Source: Lineus longissimus
Taxonomy: Eukaryota > Nemertea > Pilidiophora > Heteronemertea > Lineidae
DNA length: 64,000 bases
Direction: 5' to 3'
Assembly (NCBI RefSeq): GCF_910592395.1
Contig: NW_027020281.1
Location: 1 to 64,000, forward strand
Made by a program: the position numbers and the translations under genes. Every line of letters starts with the position of its first letter. Positions within the stretch are counted from its first letter, which is position 1. This document shows, piece by piece, positions 1 to 10,620 of the stretch. The notes below the pieces were generated by a model. That model was given only the letters and a program-made list of their open reading frames with translations. It did not search any database and was not told the DNA's origin.

Positions 1-180
1 AAACATAAGCCAATGTCAGCTATGTATAATTTTCCAAAGTTATTCCGAATAATACTGAAATAATTGACATGTCGCTAAATCCATTATTTCAGACTTTATT
101 CTTAATGATAGCCTTTAACACTATAGTAAGGGATGGTTCATATTCCTACGTCTGTGGGGAGGTTAGCAATACTTTTGAAT

Positions 181-334
181 AGGCGAAACAGGAATAGGCG
201 AAACAGGAATTAGGCGAAACAGGAATAGGCGAAACAGGAAGTAGGCGAATCAGGAATAGGTGAATAAGGAATTAGGCGAAACAGGAATAGGCGGAACAGG
301 AATAGGCGGAACAGGAATAGGCGAAACAGGAATA
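181..334 (+). repeat. 15-16 bp tandem repeat, left palindrome arm
   Basis: About ten imperfect copies of AGGCGAAACAGGAAT lie just beyond the 3' end of the left-arm polymerase. The same array is mirrored at 5596-5749, and an independent, diverged array in this orientation is at 6475-6613. Confidence 0.9.
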
Positions 335-373
335 CACCGAAATAATACACGTGAGAGAGAGATGTCATAATAG

Positions 374-2962
374 CTAATAGCCAAAAGGCAATGTAAAGAA
401 ATCGTCTGTCAGGTAACGCTTGTCGTATACTAAGCCGTACTTTTTCACCTCCCGAACTGTGGTAATTTTGAAATCCTTACGTCGCCGAATTTTGTAAGGA
501 TTTTCGACCGAAAGGGTGTCGGAAAAATTCAGGTTTTGTACCAAGTCCCTCATGGTTTCGAAATTGATTTTTTGACTATTACCATAGTTCAGGGTGAACC
601 CTCGGACTTTGCACACAGTCTCTTGACTCTCTTTGATGCGATACCCGTAGTTTTTTGGTCCCCCCTGAAACAAACTCTTCAAGGGATGCGCCGTTCAACT
701 CATCCTTGAAATCCCCCAGATAGTCGCCTAGGGGTGGGTTGAAGTGTTTTTTGTTTGTTTTGTCGTACACGTATATAATACTATCAGTGTCAAAATATTA
801 TACTTGTTGATCAAGTTTTTCCAACTCCTCATACAATTACAGCCGCACATGTGCAGTTGTGTAAGCTGCGATAACACAATTTGTGTAAGGACACGCTTCT
901 ATGAATTCAGTCTTCTCACGGTATTTCAAAAGAACGAATTCTTCGTTCACTAATTGAGAATCTGTTACTTCAATGCTATCGTCGGTCAATTTATTGATAT
1001 AAACCTCTGGACTATCTGTATATAATGTCTTTACAAAGTTATTTCGTTGCCCGAATTTTCCCCACAACGCACATATCCCTGCCTTGTAGGTACTGCGCAT
1101 GCCTGCGTTATATTTGATATTGTAACGGTCTAAAGTGATCCCCTCGTGCGGCACGTAATCATCGATGTACTTCTTTTTGTCTTCTTCGGTCTCACACCAA
1201 TCGGGCCAAACGCTAGCTTCTTCTTTTCTGCTTTAGAAAAGTATTAATGAAACTCATAAATAGACCGCCCTCTTTCTTCTCAAGATCATATTGGGTTGTT
1301 TGCTCGAAATCCCAAATTTCGTATGTTCGCACCAGACGATAGCCCTTTTCGACCACTTTTCTGACTTCAAATATAACCCATGTCCCTATCAGAGTGCACT
1401 CATCGTCTGAATGGTCACACGTTTTAGATGACGTCTCCGCACACTTCGCAAAAAGAGAAAACTTCAACTTGTTATCCGTCCTCTGGGGTAAAACAGGAAA
1501 ATACAATTGCTTTGGCGGTAATACTTTACATTTGATAAGACCTTCGCACTTCAGTGGGTCGTCAGCCTTTTGCAGACTTTCACCCCAGTACACCACCGGG
1601 TGCCCTAGAGGATAATGTTTATATTTATTGACATACGGATAAAGCGATGTAAAGTCGACATATTTGATGCTTTCGTTTTCATTGCATTTGTGATACAGTT
1701 TCACAGCGTTCGTTCTTCCCCCGAAAAAGGCTTCTCGGGGGAGTTCAGAGGCTCGGAGATGTTCAGATCTTTTGCAAATGCTGCCAGTTCGGGATCTGCC
1801 TTAATTTCCGCTCTGAACTCGCACTCCCGCTTGGAAATGACAGTGTATCCGCGGTCTCTTAAGAAAGTACGCCGAAACGCAGTGCGTTCGCGCAGTTCAC
1901 CCATAGTTGAACCTGTACGTTGATTCATGGTGTATCCTTTTGGAAAGCAGACTTCGCAACCATGAAAGTAACACACGTCGAAAGAATAGACAACGTTATT
2001 CCGCTCATCCCACCCATCTACTTTGGAATTCGCAATCGCCTTTTCGCCCCCGTTTTGCGCATGTTGTGTAAAGAGATTTGGGTTTTTTTCGCATCAACCA
2101 TTCCAACCACTTGACACCTATAGCAGACTGTTTGTCGCATGTATAGCCGTATGGAGGTAGTACGCCAACGGTGTTGGGCTCCATAAAGTTTTGACGGTAC
2201 ACTCGCCTGCATGCTGAAGCCACGGTTGCACTTTTCTCAAAGGGATTAACCTTTAGAATGCTTTCAAAAGCCAGAGCGAATAAGACACAACAGCGACGGA
2301 GAATCGTAACGTCACTTTTACAGTATGCAAGAAGCTCCTCGAACATGTTGTACTCTTTTCCTTTTTGATTTTCGTACCACATCATAAATTCCTTTCTAAC
2401 GTCAACAGACATGCTCTCAGGGGCAAAGTACTTCATGTCGGGTATCTCCCCGACATAATTTAGATTTTCTGCTGTAAAGTGATGGTGAAACCAGCCCTTT
2501 CGACACTCTTTCAGGTTAAACGTTTTCGGAAATGCACTCAGCGGCATTGTCAAATAACTCAATGAATCCAGAAATTTTATGCCGCACGCTTCGAATGAAA
2601 GATACTTCTGTCCCACCTGTATTACGTTTGTGGGCTTAATACCAACACGGTGAAGATACTGGATGATGAAGAAAGCATCGTAACCCCTGTTGTCGTGAGC
2701 GATTGCCACTCGCCCCATATTTTCGCCGTTGAATAACCATTCACAAAATTCCGTTACGGTATCCTCCCCCTTGAAGACGCATTCATCACGTCTGTCCCCG
2801 CACACAATACAGCTCAAGTCATCATCATTTTCAGCGCTTTGTTCCCTCCCACAAAAAAGGCAGCAACGCTGTGCAACACACAGATTGGGCACGTGCTCCT
2901 TTGAACCATCAGCCAGTATTTTCTCCTGTGTTGACTCAAAATCGTACAAACTTCATAAATTC
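374..2962 (-). pseudogene. Protein-primed DNA polymerase B (Polinton PolB), left-arm copy, broken
   Basis: This would be the element's replication polymerase (family B, protein-primed). Reading leftward, it starts abruptly at the palindrome centre with the exonuclease I motif (DFE). It then shows the second exonuclease region (NRGYDAFF), the exonuclease III motif (CKSDVTIL), polymerase motif A (DFTSLYP), the motif B region (around GICALWGKFGQR) and motif C (FDTDS, about 780-797). The usual N-terminal part before exonuclease I is absent. Frame changes fall near 2040, 1705, 1230 and 670, and in-frame TAA codons are at 837-839 and 798-800. At the site that became a stop in the other arm (2108) this copy still has tryptophan. 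Family assignment is secure and function is lost. Confidence 0.9.
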
Positions 2963-2967
2963 TAAGG

Positions 2968-5557
2968 GAATTTATGAAGTTTGCACGATTTTGAGTCAAC
3001 ACAGGAGAAAATACTGGCTGATGGTTCAAAGGAGCACGTGCCCAATCTGTGTGTTGCACAGCGTTGCTGCCTTTTTTGTGGGAGGGAACAAAGCGCTGAA
3101 AATGATGATGACTTGAGCTGTATTGTGTGCGGGGACAGACGTGATGAATGCGTCTTCAAGGGGGAGGATACCGTAACGGAATTTTGTGAATGGTTATTCA
3201 ACGGCGAAAATATGGGGCGAGTGGCAATCGCTCACGACAACAGGGGTTACGATGCTTTCTTCATCATCCAGTATCTTCACCGTGTTGGTATTAAGCCCAC
3301 AAACGTAATACAGGTGGGACAGAAGTATCTTTCATTCGAAGCGTGCGGCATAAAATTTCTGGATTCATTGAGTTATTTGACAATGCCGCTGAGTGCATTT
3401 CCGAAAACGTTTAACCTGAAAGAGTGTCGAAAGGGCTGGTTTCACCATCACTTTACAGCAGAAAATCTAAATTATGTCGGGGAGATACCCGACATGAAGT
3501 ACTTTGCCCCTGAGAGCATGTCTGTTGACGTTAGAAAGGAATTTATGATGTGGTACGAAAATCAAAAAGGAAAAGAGTACAACATGTTCGAGGAGCTTCT
3601 TGCATACTGTAAAAGTGACGTTACGATTCTCCGTCGCTGTTGTGTCTTATTCGCTCTGGCTTTTGAAAGCATTCTAAAGGTTAATCCCTTTGAGAAAAGT
3701 GCAACCGTGGCTTCAGCATGCAGGCGAGTGTACCGTCAAAACTTTATGGAGCCCAACACCGTTGGCGTACTACCTCCATACGGCTATACATGCGACAAAC
3801 AGTCTGCTATAGGTGTCAAGTAGTTGGAATGGTTGATGCGAAAAAAACCCAAATCTCTTTACACAACATGCGCAAAACGGGGGCGAAAAGGCGATTGCGA
3901 ATTCCAAAGTAGATGGGTGGGATGAGCGGAATAACGTTGTCTATTCTTTCGACGTGTGTTACTTTCATGGTTGCGAAGTCTGCTTTCCAAAAGGATACAC
4001 CATGAATCAACGTACAGGTTCAACTATGGGTGAACTGCGCGAACGCACTGCGTTTCGGCGTACTTTCTTAAGAGACCGCGGATACACTGTCATTTCCAAG
4101 CGGGAGTGCGAGTTCAGAGCGGAAATTAAGGCAGATCCCGAACTGGCAGCATTTGCAAAAGATCTGAACATCTCCGAGCCTCTGAACTCCCCCGAGAAGC
4201 CTTTTTCGGGGGAAGAACGAACGCTGTGAAACTGTATCACAAATGCAATGAAAACGAAAGCATCAAATATGTCGACTTTACATCGCTTTATCCGTATGTC
4301 AATAAATATAAACATTATCCTCTAGGGCACCCGGTGGTGTACTGGGGTGAAAGTCTGCAAAAGGCTGACGACCCACTGAAGTGCGAAGGTCTTATCAAAT
4401 GTAAAGTATTACCGCCAAAGCAATTGTATTTTCCTGTTTTACCCCAGAGGACGGATAACAAGTTGAAGTTTTCTCTTTTTGCGAAGTGTGCGGAGACGTC
4501 ATCTAAAACGTGTGACCATTCAGACGATGAGTGCACTCTGATAGGGACATGGGTTATATTTGAAGTCAGAAAAGTGGTCGAAAAGGGCTATCGTCTGGTG
4601 CGAACATACGAAATTTGGGATTTCGAGCAAACAACCCAATATGATCTTGAGAAGAAAGAGGGCGGTCTATTTATGAGTTTCATTAATACTTTTCTAAAGC
4701 AGAAAAGAAGAAGCTAGCGTTTGGCCCGATTGGTGTGAGACCGAAGAAGACAAAAAGAAGTACATCGATGATTACGTGCCGCACGAGGGGATCACTTTAG
4801 ACCGTTACAATATCAAATATAACGCAGGCATGCGCAGTACCTACAAGGCAGGGATATGTGCGTTGTGGGGAAAATTCGGGCAACGAAATAACTTTGTAAA
4901 GACATTATATACAGATAGTCCAGAGGTTTATATCAATAAATTGACCGACGATAGCATTGAAGTAACAGATTCTCAATTAGTGAACGAAGAATTCGTTCTT
5001 TTGAAATACCGTGAGAAGACTGAATTCATAGAAGCGTGTCCTTACACAAATTGTGTTATCGCAGCTTACACAACTGCACATGTGCGGCTGTAATTGTATG
5101 AGGAGTTGGAAAAACTTGATCAACAAGTATAATATTTTGACACTGATAGTATTATATACGTGTACGACAAAACAAACAAAAAACACTTCAACCCACCCCT
5201 AGGCGACTATCTGGGGGATTTCAAGGATGAGTTGAACGGCGCATCCCTTGAAGAGTTTGTTTCAGGGGGGACCAAAAAACTACGGGTATCGCATCAAAGA
5301 GAGTCAAGAGACTGTGTGCAAAGTCCGAGGGTTCACCCTGAACTATGGTAATAGTCAAAAAATCAATTTCGAAACCATGAGGGACTTGGTACAAAACCTG
5401 AATTTTTCCGACACCCTTTCGGTCGAAAATCCTTACAAAATTCGGCGACGTAAGGATTTCAAAATTACCACAGTTCGGGAGGTGAAAAAGTACGGCTTAG
5501 TATACGACAAGCGTTACCTGACAGACGATTTCTTTACATTGCCTTTTGGCTATTAGC
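2968..5557 (+). pseudogene. Protein-primed DNA polymerase B (Polinton PolB), right-arm copy, broken
   Basis: Mirror copy of the left-arm polymerase, with motifs in the same order: DFE at the palindrome centre, CKSDVTIL near 3609, DFTSLYP near 4275-4295, the motif B region near 4850-4880, and FDTDS at 5136-5150. It shares every frameshift (near 3890, 4225, 4700 and 5265) and both TAA codons (5091-5093 and 5130-5132) with the left arm. It has one extra lesion: TGG to TAG at 3821-3823. The start is undefined because the reading begins at the palindrome spacer. The shared lesions mean the gene was already dead when the arms were copied or last homogenised. Confidence 0.9.
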
Positions 5558-5595
5558 TATTATGACATCTCTCTCTCACGTGTATTATTTCGGTG

Positions 5596-5749
5596 TATTC
5601 CTGTTTCGCCTATTCCTGTTCCGCCTATTCCTGTTCCGCCTATTCCTGTTTCGCCTAATTCCTTATTCACCTATTCCTGATTCGCCTACTTCCTGTTTCG
5701 CCTATTCCTGTTTCGCCTAATTCCTGTTTCGCCTATTCCTGTTTCGCCT
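5596..5749 (-). repeat. 15-16 bp tandem repeat, right palindrome arm
   Basis: Mirror image of the array at 181-334 (CCTATTCCTGTTTCGCC on the plus strand). It starts about 40 bp after the polymerase stop codon. Confidence 0.9.
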
Positions 5750-5929
5750 ATTCAAAAGTATTGCTAACCTCCCCACAGACGTAGGAATATGAACCATCCC
5801 TTACTATAGTGTTAAAGGCTATCATTAAGAATAAAGTCTGAAATAATGGATTTAGCGACATGTCAATTATTTCAGTATTATTCGGAATAACTTTGGAAAA
5901 TTATACATAGCTGACATTGGCTTATGTTT

Positions 5930-7066
5930 TAGCTTATTTTAAAAGGCAAGAAATAAAATTGTAAGAAAGTTTTACCCTTTCATTAGATTTGAGAAAGGTT
6001 TCTCAGACCTGCATTTTATATTGTGGATTCTCTTTCTTTTGTCTTAGTCAGTAACTGGCTACGTAATAGAAAGAATACCTATAGCTACACTGTTTTTTAC
6101 TATGACATGGGTTTTACAGCTGATTTTGATCAAATAATTATGAGAATGTACAGTATTATGTATTTTTATCAAAAACTCATGAATTCCTGTTTTATAAAAT
6201 AAGCGACTGCTTTACTCTACTTAATCTATTAGTTTTTACTGTGTGTCAGTATAGTCATATGGTCAAATAAGTCCCGGACTGTCCCCGCTTTCAAGGTGAC
6301 TCTTTCAAAACGGTCATGGCATGGTTTGTTAATAAAGTTGATGGCATTTGATTAGTCAAATTGTCATCACATCGTTAACATCATCCAATTGTTCCCTCAC
6401 ATTTTTCCCATAAAATGGACATGCATCCCTAAGGTTCCCCCTGGGAGAGTCGATTTATTGTAGGGGTACTGGAAAGTAGGCGAAACAGGAAGTAGGCGAA
6501 ACAGGTATAGGCGAAACAGGAAATAGGCCAAACAGGAAATAGGCCAAACAGGAATAGGCGGAACAGGAATAGGCAAAAAAGGAATAGGCGAAACAGGAAT
6601 AGGCGAAACAGGCATAAACCATTATTTCACCATAGTGAAGTTTACGCGCTCCTTGAGCGCTATTATCATCATTGTACATCTGATATTATTATTTTATAAA
6701 CATCATTGAACTGTATCGTGCTTACATATATGTCATTTTATAAGGGATGTTATTGTAAAAATTATTGCCAGTGTCATTTTTTAGTCAACATGAAACATCG
6801 TTATCATCTCCATCATCATCATCATCATCATCAGCACTGCAGACAACTCCATCCATGCCAGAGATATTAGTTTTTTCTATTATGGTTTCTGCGCCAGAAA
6901 ACAGGTATAATACCTTGATAGCACTATTACAGACTGTATCATCATCATTATCACCAACATCCACGGTACAATAGATCATTATCTGTTTTTGCTCTAGACA
7001 GTTACACTATAACCTATAACAGTATTTTTTTGTTGAATCCCTCATTATATTAGTCGAGATCTCAGC
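5930..7066. other. Non-coding spacer between polymerase palindrome and ATPase block
   Basis: AT-rich sequence with no supported gene. It contains the third tandem array (6475-6613) and short ATC/TCA-rich tracts (about 6795-6832 and 6940-6955). No Polinton terminus was recognised. Confidence 0.6.
6475..6613 (+). repeat. Third AGGCGAAACAGGAAT tandem array
   Basis: About nine units similar to those in the palindrome arms, with more variants (AGGCCAAACAGG, AGGCGGAACAGG, AGGCAAAAAAGG). It has the same orientation as the left-arm array and precedes the ATPase block, linking the two parts of the Polinton region. Confidence 0.85.
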
Positions 7067-7669
7067 ATGCATATTTCAAGTGGAGACCTTCTCTTGAAAC
7101 ATCCATTCACATGTCTAGTAGCAGGGCCTACCATGTGCGGGAAGTCTTTCTTTGTACAACGATTGATATCCAATGCTGCCTCTACTATTGACCCTCCACC
7201 TGATAGCATTGTTTGGTGCTATGGAGGCGTATGGCAGGAGGCGTTTGCAGCGTTTCCAAATGTGGAGTTCGTCTCTGGTCTGAATTTTTCTGAAAATACA
7301 TCTGTAGATGAGCGAACATTGCTCATTATCGACGATTTAACGTGTGAAACAGATGAAAAAGTCACAAAGATCTTCACCAAGGATTGTCATCATTTGAACC
7401 GGAGAGCCATCTTTATCGTACAGAACTTTTTTTTTCACGGAGACAGCAGCGCATCATATTATGTGGTGTTATTCAAAAATCCAAGAGACGTGTCTCAGAT
7501 CACACATTTGGCAAAGCAAATTTCTCCTGGTAATACCAAAGCCCTTCCCGAAGCTTTTGCCGATGCGACGCGTCAACCCTTTGGATATCTATTCTTGGAT
7601 TTTAGCATCAGTTATTCGATATGGCAAAATATCACATTAAACATTACGTGCGCCAACTCAAAGCACTGA
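7067..7669 (+). CDS. Polinton packaging ATPase (FtsK/HerA-like, A32 type)
   Basis: 200 codons from an ATG. The family powers DNA packaging into the icosahedral shell of Polintons and related viruses. Walker A (GPTMCGKS) is at residues 20-27 and Walker B (LLIIDD) at 85-90. A FIVQN strand at 116-120 fits the sensor region, followed by VLFKNPRD. The stretch between FFFHG and VVLFKNPRD looks shorter than usual, which may be a small in-frame deletion. The 3' end overlaps the next gene by 49 bp in another frame. It is the best preserved gene of the block, with the frame open throughout; whether it is functional cannot be told. Confidence 0.85.
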   Translation: MHISSGDLLLKHPFTCLVAGPTMCGKSFFVQRLISNAASTIDPPPDSIVWCYGGVWQEAFAAFPNVEFVSGLNFSENTSVDERTLLIIDDLTCETDEKVTKIFTKDCHHLNRRAIFIVQNFFFHGDSSASYYVVLFKNPRDVSQITHLAKQISPGNTKALPEAFADATRQPFGYLFLDFSISYSIWQNITLNITCANSKH

Positions 7670-7947
7670 AATCTGCTCAGGTTAAGAAAAGACCCCAGAT
7701 TCTTCAAACAGCCGACAAAGGGCTCCTTAATGCGGTGGGGGAGTCTGCGAGCAACTGTTTAAAAGGCTACGTACCCCTTAATAGAAATCAATTTAAATGT
7801 CTGAAGAAACACAAGCACTCCCTCCGTAAATTAGCGTGCAAGAAGACATCGTTAAAGGAACGAAAACGGATCATTCAAAAGGGTGGTTTTCTTGGAGCAC
7901 TGCTAGGCCCCGTGATTAGAGCCATTGGAAGTATTTTTGGTGGTTGA
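7621..7947 (+). CDS. Polinton small basic protein with glycine-rich hydrophobic C-terminus
   Basis: 108 codons from ATG. A strongly basic central part (many Lys/Arg, with KKHKHSLRKLACKK near residues 62-75) is followed by KGGFLGALLGPVIRAIGSIF at the C-terminus, a short amphipathic or hydrophobic segment. Proteins of this shape (conserved phrase QKGGFL, then a hydrophobic end) recur beside the ATPase in Polintons. I know of no demonstrated role; nucleic-acid or membrane interaction would fit the composition but is inference. It overlaps the ATPase end and stops 14 bp before the likely ATG of the next gene. Confidence 0.75.
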   Translation: MAKYHIKHYVRQLKALKSAQVKKRPQILQTADKGLLNAVGESASNCLKGYVPLNRNQFKCLKKHKHSLRKLACKKTSLKERKRIIQKGGFLGALLGPVIRAIGSIFGG

Positions 7948-7961
7948 TAAATAGCCGCATA

Positions 7962-8741
7962 ATGAGTCAGATGCGCAAAATGGCGTTAATACCTCATGAG
8001 ATGGTAGATAAATATCTGTATCAGCAACGCCACAAAGAGGATACCAAACCCCAGGCATACAACGCAATGGGTATTGATGAAGAAATGCAAAAAATACTGT
8101 CCTCAACAACTATGAATGAGTATGACAAGGCCACAGCATACTCGCAGTTGCTTCGCAAGTACTTGGGAACAATACATTCCCCATCACTAGATTTAAACGC
8201 TGGAACAATAGGACAAGCCCAAAATGCTGTTACAACGACTGCCCAAGCTGCGGATACAACTGCTGTAAACCAAATGGCTGCCCAGCCCTCCGTATTGTCT
8301 CCGCTTTCCCCCAAGGCGATATTGCAGCAAGTTCTCGGGTACTCAAAACCAAAGGCCAAAAAATTAGTACAGGCATTGCAGGACGACCCAAAATTTAGCT
8401 GGAACGAAAGCGGCGAAATTTCAATTAACGGAGACGTCATTAAAGGAAGCGATATCAAGTCGGTCATACAAAACGCCTCTTCAAACGCAAAACATTCTAG
8501 CCCTCCTGTCGGCGTTGATTCGATCCTATCTTATCTCGATGGTAAGGGTGAAATATCCAGTAACATGATTACGAACAGGGAATGGAAGAAAAAACTCAAA
8601 CTCAATGATAGGGAGGGTATAGGGGTCAATAAAACGCCCAAGTCGAGGAGGAGAGACCCATTAGCTTCTTGGAACTCTCCGACGTTTCACAGACAGAGTT
8701 CTCCTGTATTCGACAGTCCTGATACCATCTTCTCCACATGA
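7962..8741 (+). CDS. Polinton conserved protein (LDxEMQxIL / YSQLL type), function unknown
   Basis: About 260 codons. I chose ATG 7962; the frame is open slightly upstream but without an ATG. The N-terminus (LIPHEMVDKYL) is followed by a helical block with IDEEMQKIL and KATAYSQLLRKYL. Later comes a small domain with FSWNESGEISINGDVIKGSD (about residues 150-170), and the C-terminus is basic and low-complexity. I recognise this arrangement from proteins encoded between the ATPase and integrase of invertebrate Polintons. Their biochemical role is not known to me, and a minor virion protein is only a guess. The frame is intact. Confidence 0.7.
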   Translation: MSQMRKMALIPHEMVDKYLYQQRHKEDTKPQAYNAMGIDEEMQKILSSTTMNEYDKATAYSQLLRKYLGTIHSPSLDLNAGTIGQAQNAVTTTAQAADTTAVNQMAAQPSVLSPLSPKAILQQVLGYSKPKAKKLVQALQDDPKFSWNESGEISINGDVIKGSDIKSVIQNASSNAKHSSPPVGVDSILSYLDGKGEISSNMITNREWKKKLKLNDREGIGVNKTPKSRRRDPLASWNSPTFHRQSSPVFDSPDTIFST

Positions 8742-8745
8742 AAAT

Positions 8746-9861
8746 ATGACGACAAAAATGAAAGCTGGGAAGCGTGGTAGTGACAAAGCAGCCAGGCTAT
8801 TGAAAAAGATCTATTACACACCTGGTATTTCCGGTAGTTTTGGAGGTGTAAATACCTTAAAGAGGGTGGTCGGTAGTAAGATATCGACCTCTGACATCAA
8901 GAAATGGTTAAGAAGTCAAGCCACATACACGCTCCACATGCCGATCCGTCGCCATTTCAAACGAAGGCGTATTGTTGTCGCCGACATCGCCGAACAGTGG
9001 GAAGCGGATCTCGTTGATTTGTGTAGAATAGTCAAATATAATAAACCTCATAAATATTTGCTCACAGTGATCGATACTCTTTCGAAATTCGCGTAGGTGG
9101 TCCCTTTAAGAACTAAAACAGGGGCAGAACAGGTGGATTCATTCTCTAAAATATTTGCCACATCCAAGCGAAAACCAAAAAATTTAAGAACCGATAAGGG
9201 GGGGGGTGAGTTTCTGGGCAAGAAATTTCAAGCCTTTCTAAAAAAAGAAAATATCAATTTTTTTACTTCGAATAATGAGGTTAAAGCAGCTATAATCGAG
9301 CGTTTCAACATAACTTTCAAATAACACATGTTTTGTGCCTTTACATGGCAGAACACTCTGTCATACCTGTCAATTCTTCAGAAACTTGTACATTCATACA
9401 ACAACATGTGGCATAGGAGCATCAAGAGGAAACCCAGCGAGGTGAACAAGGGTAATGCAGATGACGTTTGGCACGTACTCTACTCAAAAGAAAACCTATC
9501 AACAAAAAACGTCAAATTCAAATTTGAAATTGGCGATAAGGTAAGGATTGGCAAGACAAAAATGCTATTCGAAAAATCTTATTTACCCAACTGGTCAACA
9601 GAAATCTTCACTATAAAAAGACGCGTTAAAAGTCATCCAACCCTGTACGGCGTCCATGACGCGCAAGGTGAAAACATCTTAGGCACTTTCTACGAAAAAG
9701 AGCTGCAGAAAGTAGATGTGTCGCCAGAAAAGACCTATAAATTCGAGAGAATACTTGCAGAACGCGGCAGGGGTAGAACAAAAGAATATTTAGTTAAATG
9801 GGATGGATATCCAGCAAAGTTCAACAGTTGGGTGCGCAAGGCAGACGTTCAACATCTATGA
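8746..9861 (+). pseudogene. Polinton chromodomain integrase, two in-frame stops
   Basis: A retroviral-type (rve) integrase, the enzyme that would insert the element, all in one frame from ATG 8746. First catalytic Asp is in WEADLVDL, the second in TDKGGGEF (one residue longer than the usual TDKGxEF) and the Glu in AAIIERF. A C-terminal chromodomain (about 9736-9855) shows the YLVKWDGY signature. Two stops interrupt it: TAG at 9094-9096, where the family normally has Trp before VVPL, and TAA at 9322-9324 just after the catalytic Glu region. With no other frame break it looks recently inactivated. Confidence 0.9.
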
Positions 9862-9909
9862 TTTATTCTACACTGTCACAGACACGTTTGATATTTGAGT
9901 AAACAAAGC

Positions 9910-10213
9910 ATGATTGCAGAAATGTCACGCGGATCTGAAAACAAGGAAGGCGACGGCAACGATTCAATCACTTCACAACAGAAGAATTGGAAACTTTTTG
10001 GTCACAATGTCCCTAAACCCGAGATAATTTCTTTGCCCAGATCATAATTATTTACATAGTGATCGTTACTGCTCTCATTGATATAGCTATTGCCAACGGT
10101 GAAAGTACTGTGTGGATCTCTCTCTCCTGTGCAGCTGTTTAGGTTACTTGTTACCAAATCCATCAATACCCGAGAACACGCGTGCATTAACCAAGAAACG
10201 TTTTCCCAATTAA
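9910..10213 (+). pseudogene. Polinton small single-pass membrane protein, frameshifted
   Basis: Starts at ATG 9910 with a hydrophilic N-terminus and NWKLFGHNVPK, then changes frame near 10025-10030. The transmembrane segment (FFAQIIIIYIVIV) reads to about 10125. A second shift leads into CSCLGYLLPNPS, ending at TAA 10211-10213. The series LFGxxVPK, an Ile/Val-rich membrane helix, and WISL...GYLLPNPS is one I recognise from small proteins encoded by Polintons and adintovirus-like elements. Function unknown. Two frameshifts make this copy a pseudogene. It lies between integrase and structural gene on the same strand. Confidence 0.7.
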
Positions 10214-10219
10214 GGCAAA

Positions 10220-10567
10220 ATGACTACTTTTAATGACCATTTTTATGTTTCTTTACCCTGCAATAGCTCCTTGAAATACTTTCCCGACAATACAATAGGT
10301 CATTACACAAAGCAGCTCAGCGCAGCCATCAGACTTGGCTCTGCTGAAAATTGGGAGGTCGGCCTTGCGGAGATAAAATATCCACGCACTTGGAGCAATG
10401 TCAACGAAACCAATAACACTTTTCACATTTACATCCCAACCAGCGATGACCCCGACCCAAAAACGGGTAAAATCCCTGAAGCTTGGAAGACATGCACAAT
10501 ACCTACTGGTCACTATACCGGACGCCTCTTTTGTCACACTTCTGCACGCATTCATTTGGAAACGTGA
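10220..10567 (+). pseudogene. Polinton structural-type protein, N-terminal fragment
   Basis: ATG 10220 follows the small membrane gene by 6 bp. The first 75 residues are the conserved start of a Polinton virion-type protein: FYVSLPCNSS, FPDNTIGHYT, and NWEVGLAEIKYPRTW. I associate this start with the minor-capsid or penton-like product of Polintons, but the exact name is uncertain. The frame is lost soon after residue 100 and nothing homologous continues beyond about 10.6 kb, so the gene is truncated. The major capsid protein is not found in the window. Confidence 0.65.
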
Positions 10568-10620
10568 TGCAAAAATAGCAATACAACAATTTTATTCAAG
10601 TGTTTTATAATACAGCATTA

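Larger units (their letters stand above)
1..5929. repeat. Giant near-perfect palindrome (2,962-bp arms)
   Basis: Positions x and 5930-x are complementary from the first base of the window to 5929, with only a 5-bp spacer at 2963-2967. The arms have equal length and no indel. I found two mismatched pairs: 2946/2984 and 2108/3822. The left arm starts at base 1, so it may extend beyond the window. Each arm holds the same decayed polymerase and tandem array. It could be a real head-to-head duplication of a Polinton fragment or a foldback assembly or sequencing artefact; the two substitutions argue mildly for a real structure. Confidence 0.95.
1..10620. mobile_element. Degenerate Maverick/Polinton element(s)
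   Basis: Polymerase B (in both palindrome arms), packaging ATPase, a small basic protein, a third element protein, a retrovirus-type integrase with chromodomain, a small membrane protein and a structural protein occur together. This is the gene set of Maverick/Polinton elements. All genes between 7.0 and 10.6 kb are on the plus strand. Several carry stops or frameshifts and the last is truncated, so the copy is inactive. I could not identify terminal inverted repeats or a 6-bp target duplication. The palindromic part and the 7-10 kb part may come from one rearranged copy or two. Confidence 0.85.

Noticed and set aside
1-330. Polinton terminal inverted repeat
   Set aside because: The inversion spans the whole polymerase and continues to the window edge, so it cannot be taken as the element terminus.
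6397-6679. Proline-rich frames on the minus strand (repeats of PVSPIP)
   Set aside because: They are translations of the 15-mer tandem array.
6785-6979. Aspartate- or serine-rich frame near 6.8 kb
   Set aside because: It comes from the ATC/TCA microsatellite and shows no other coding evidence.
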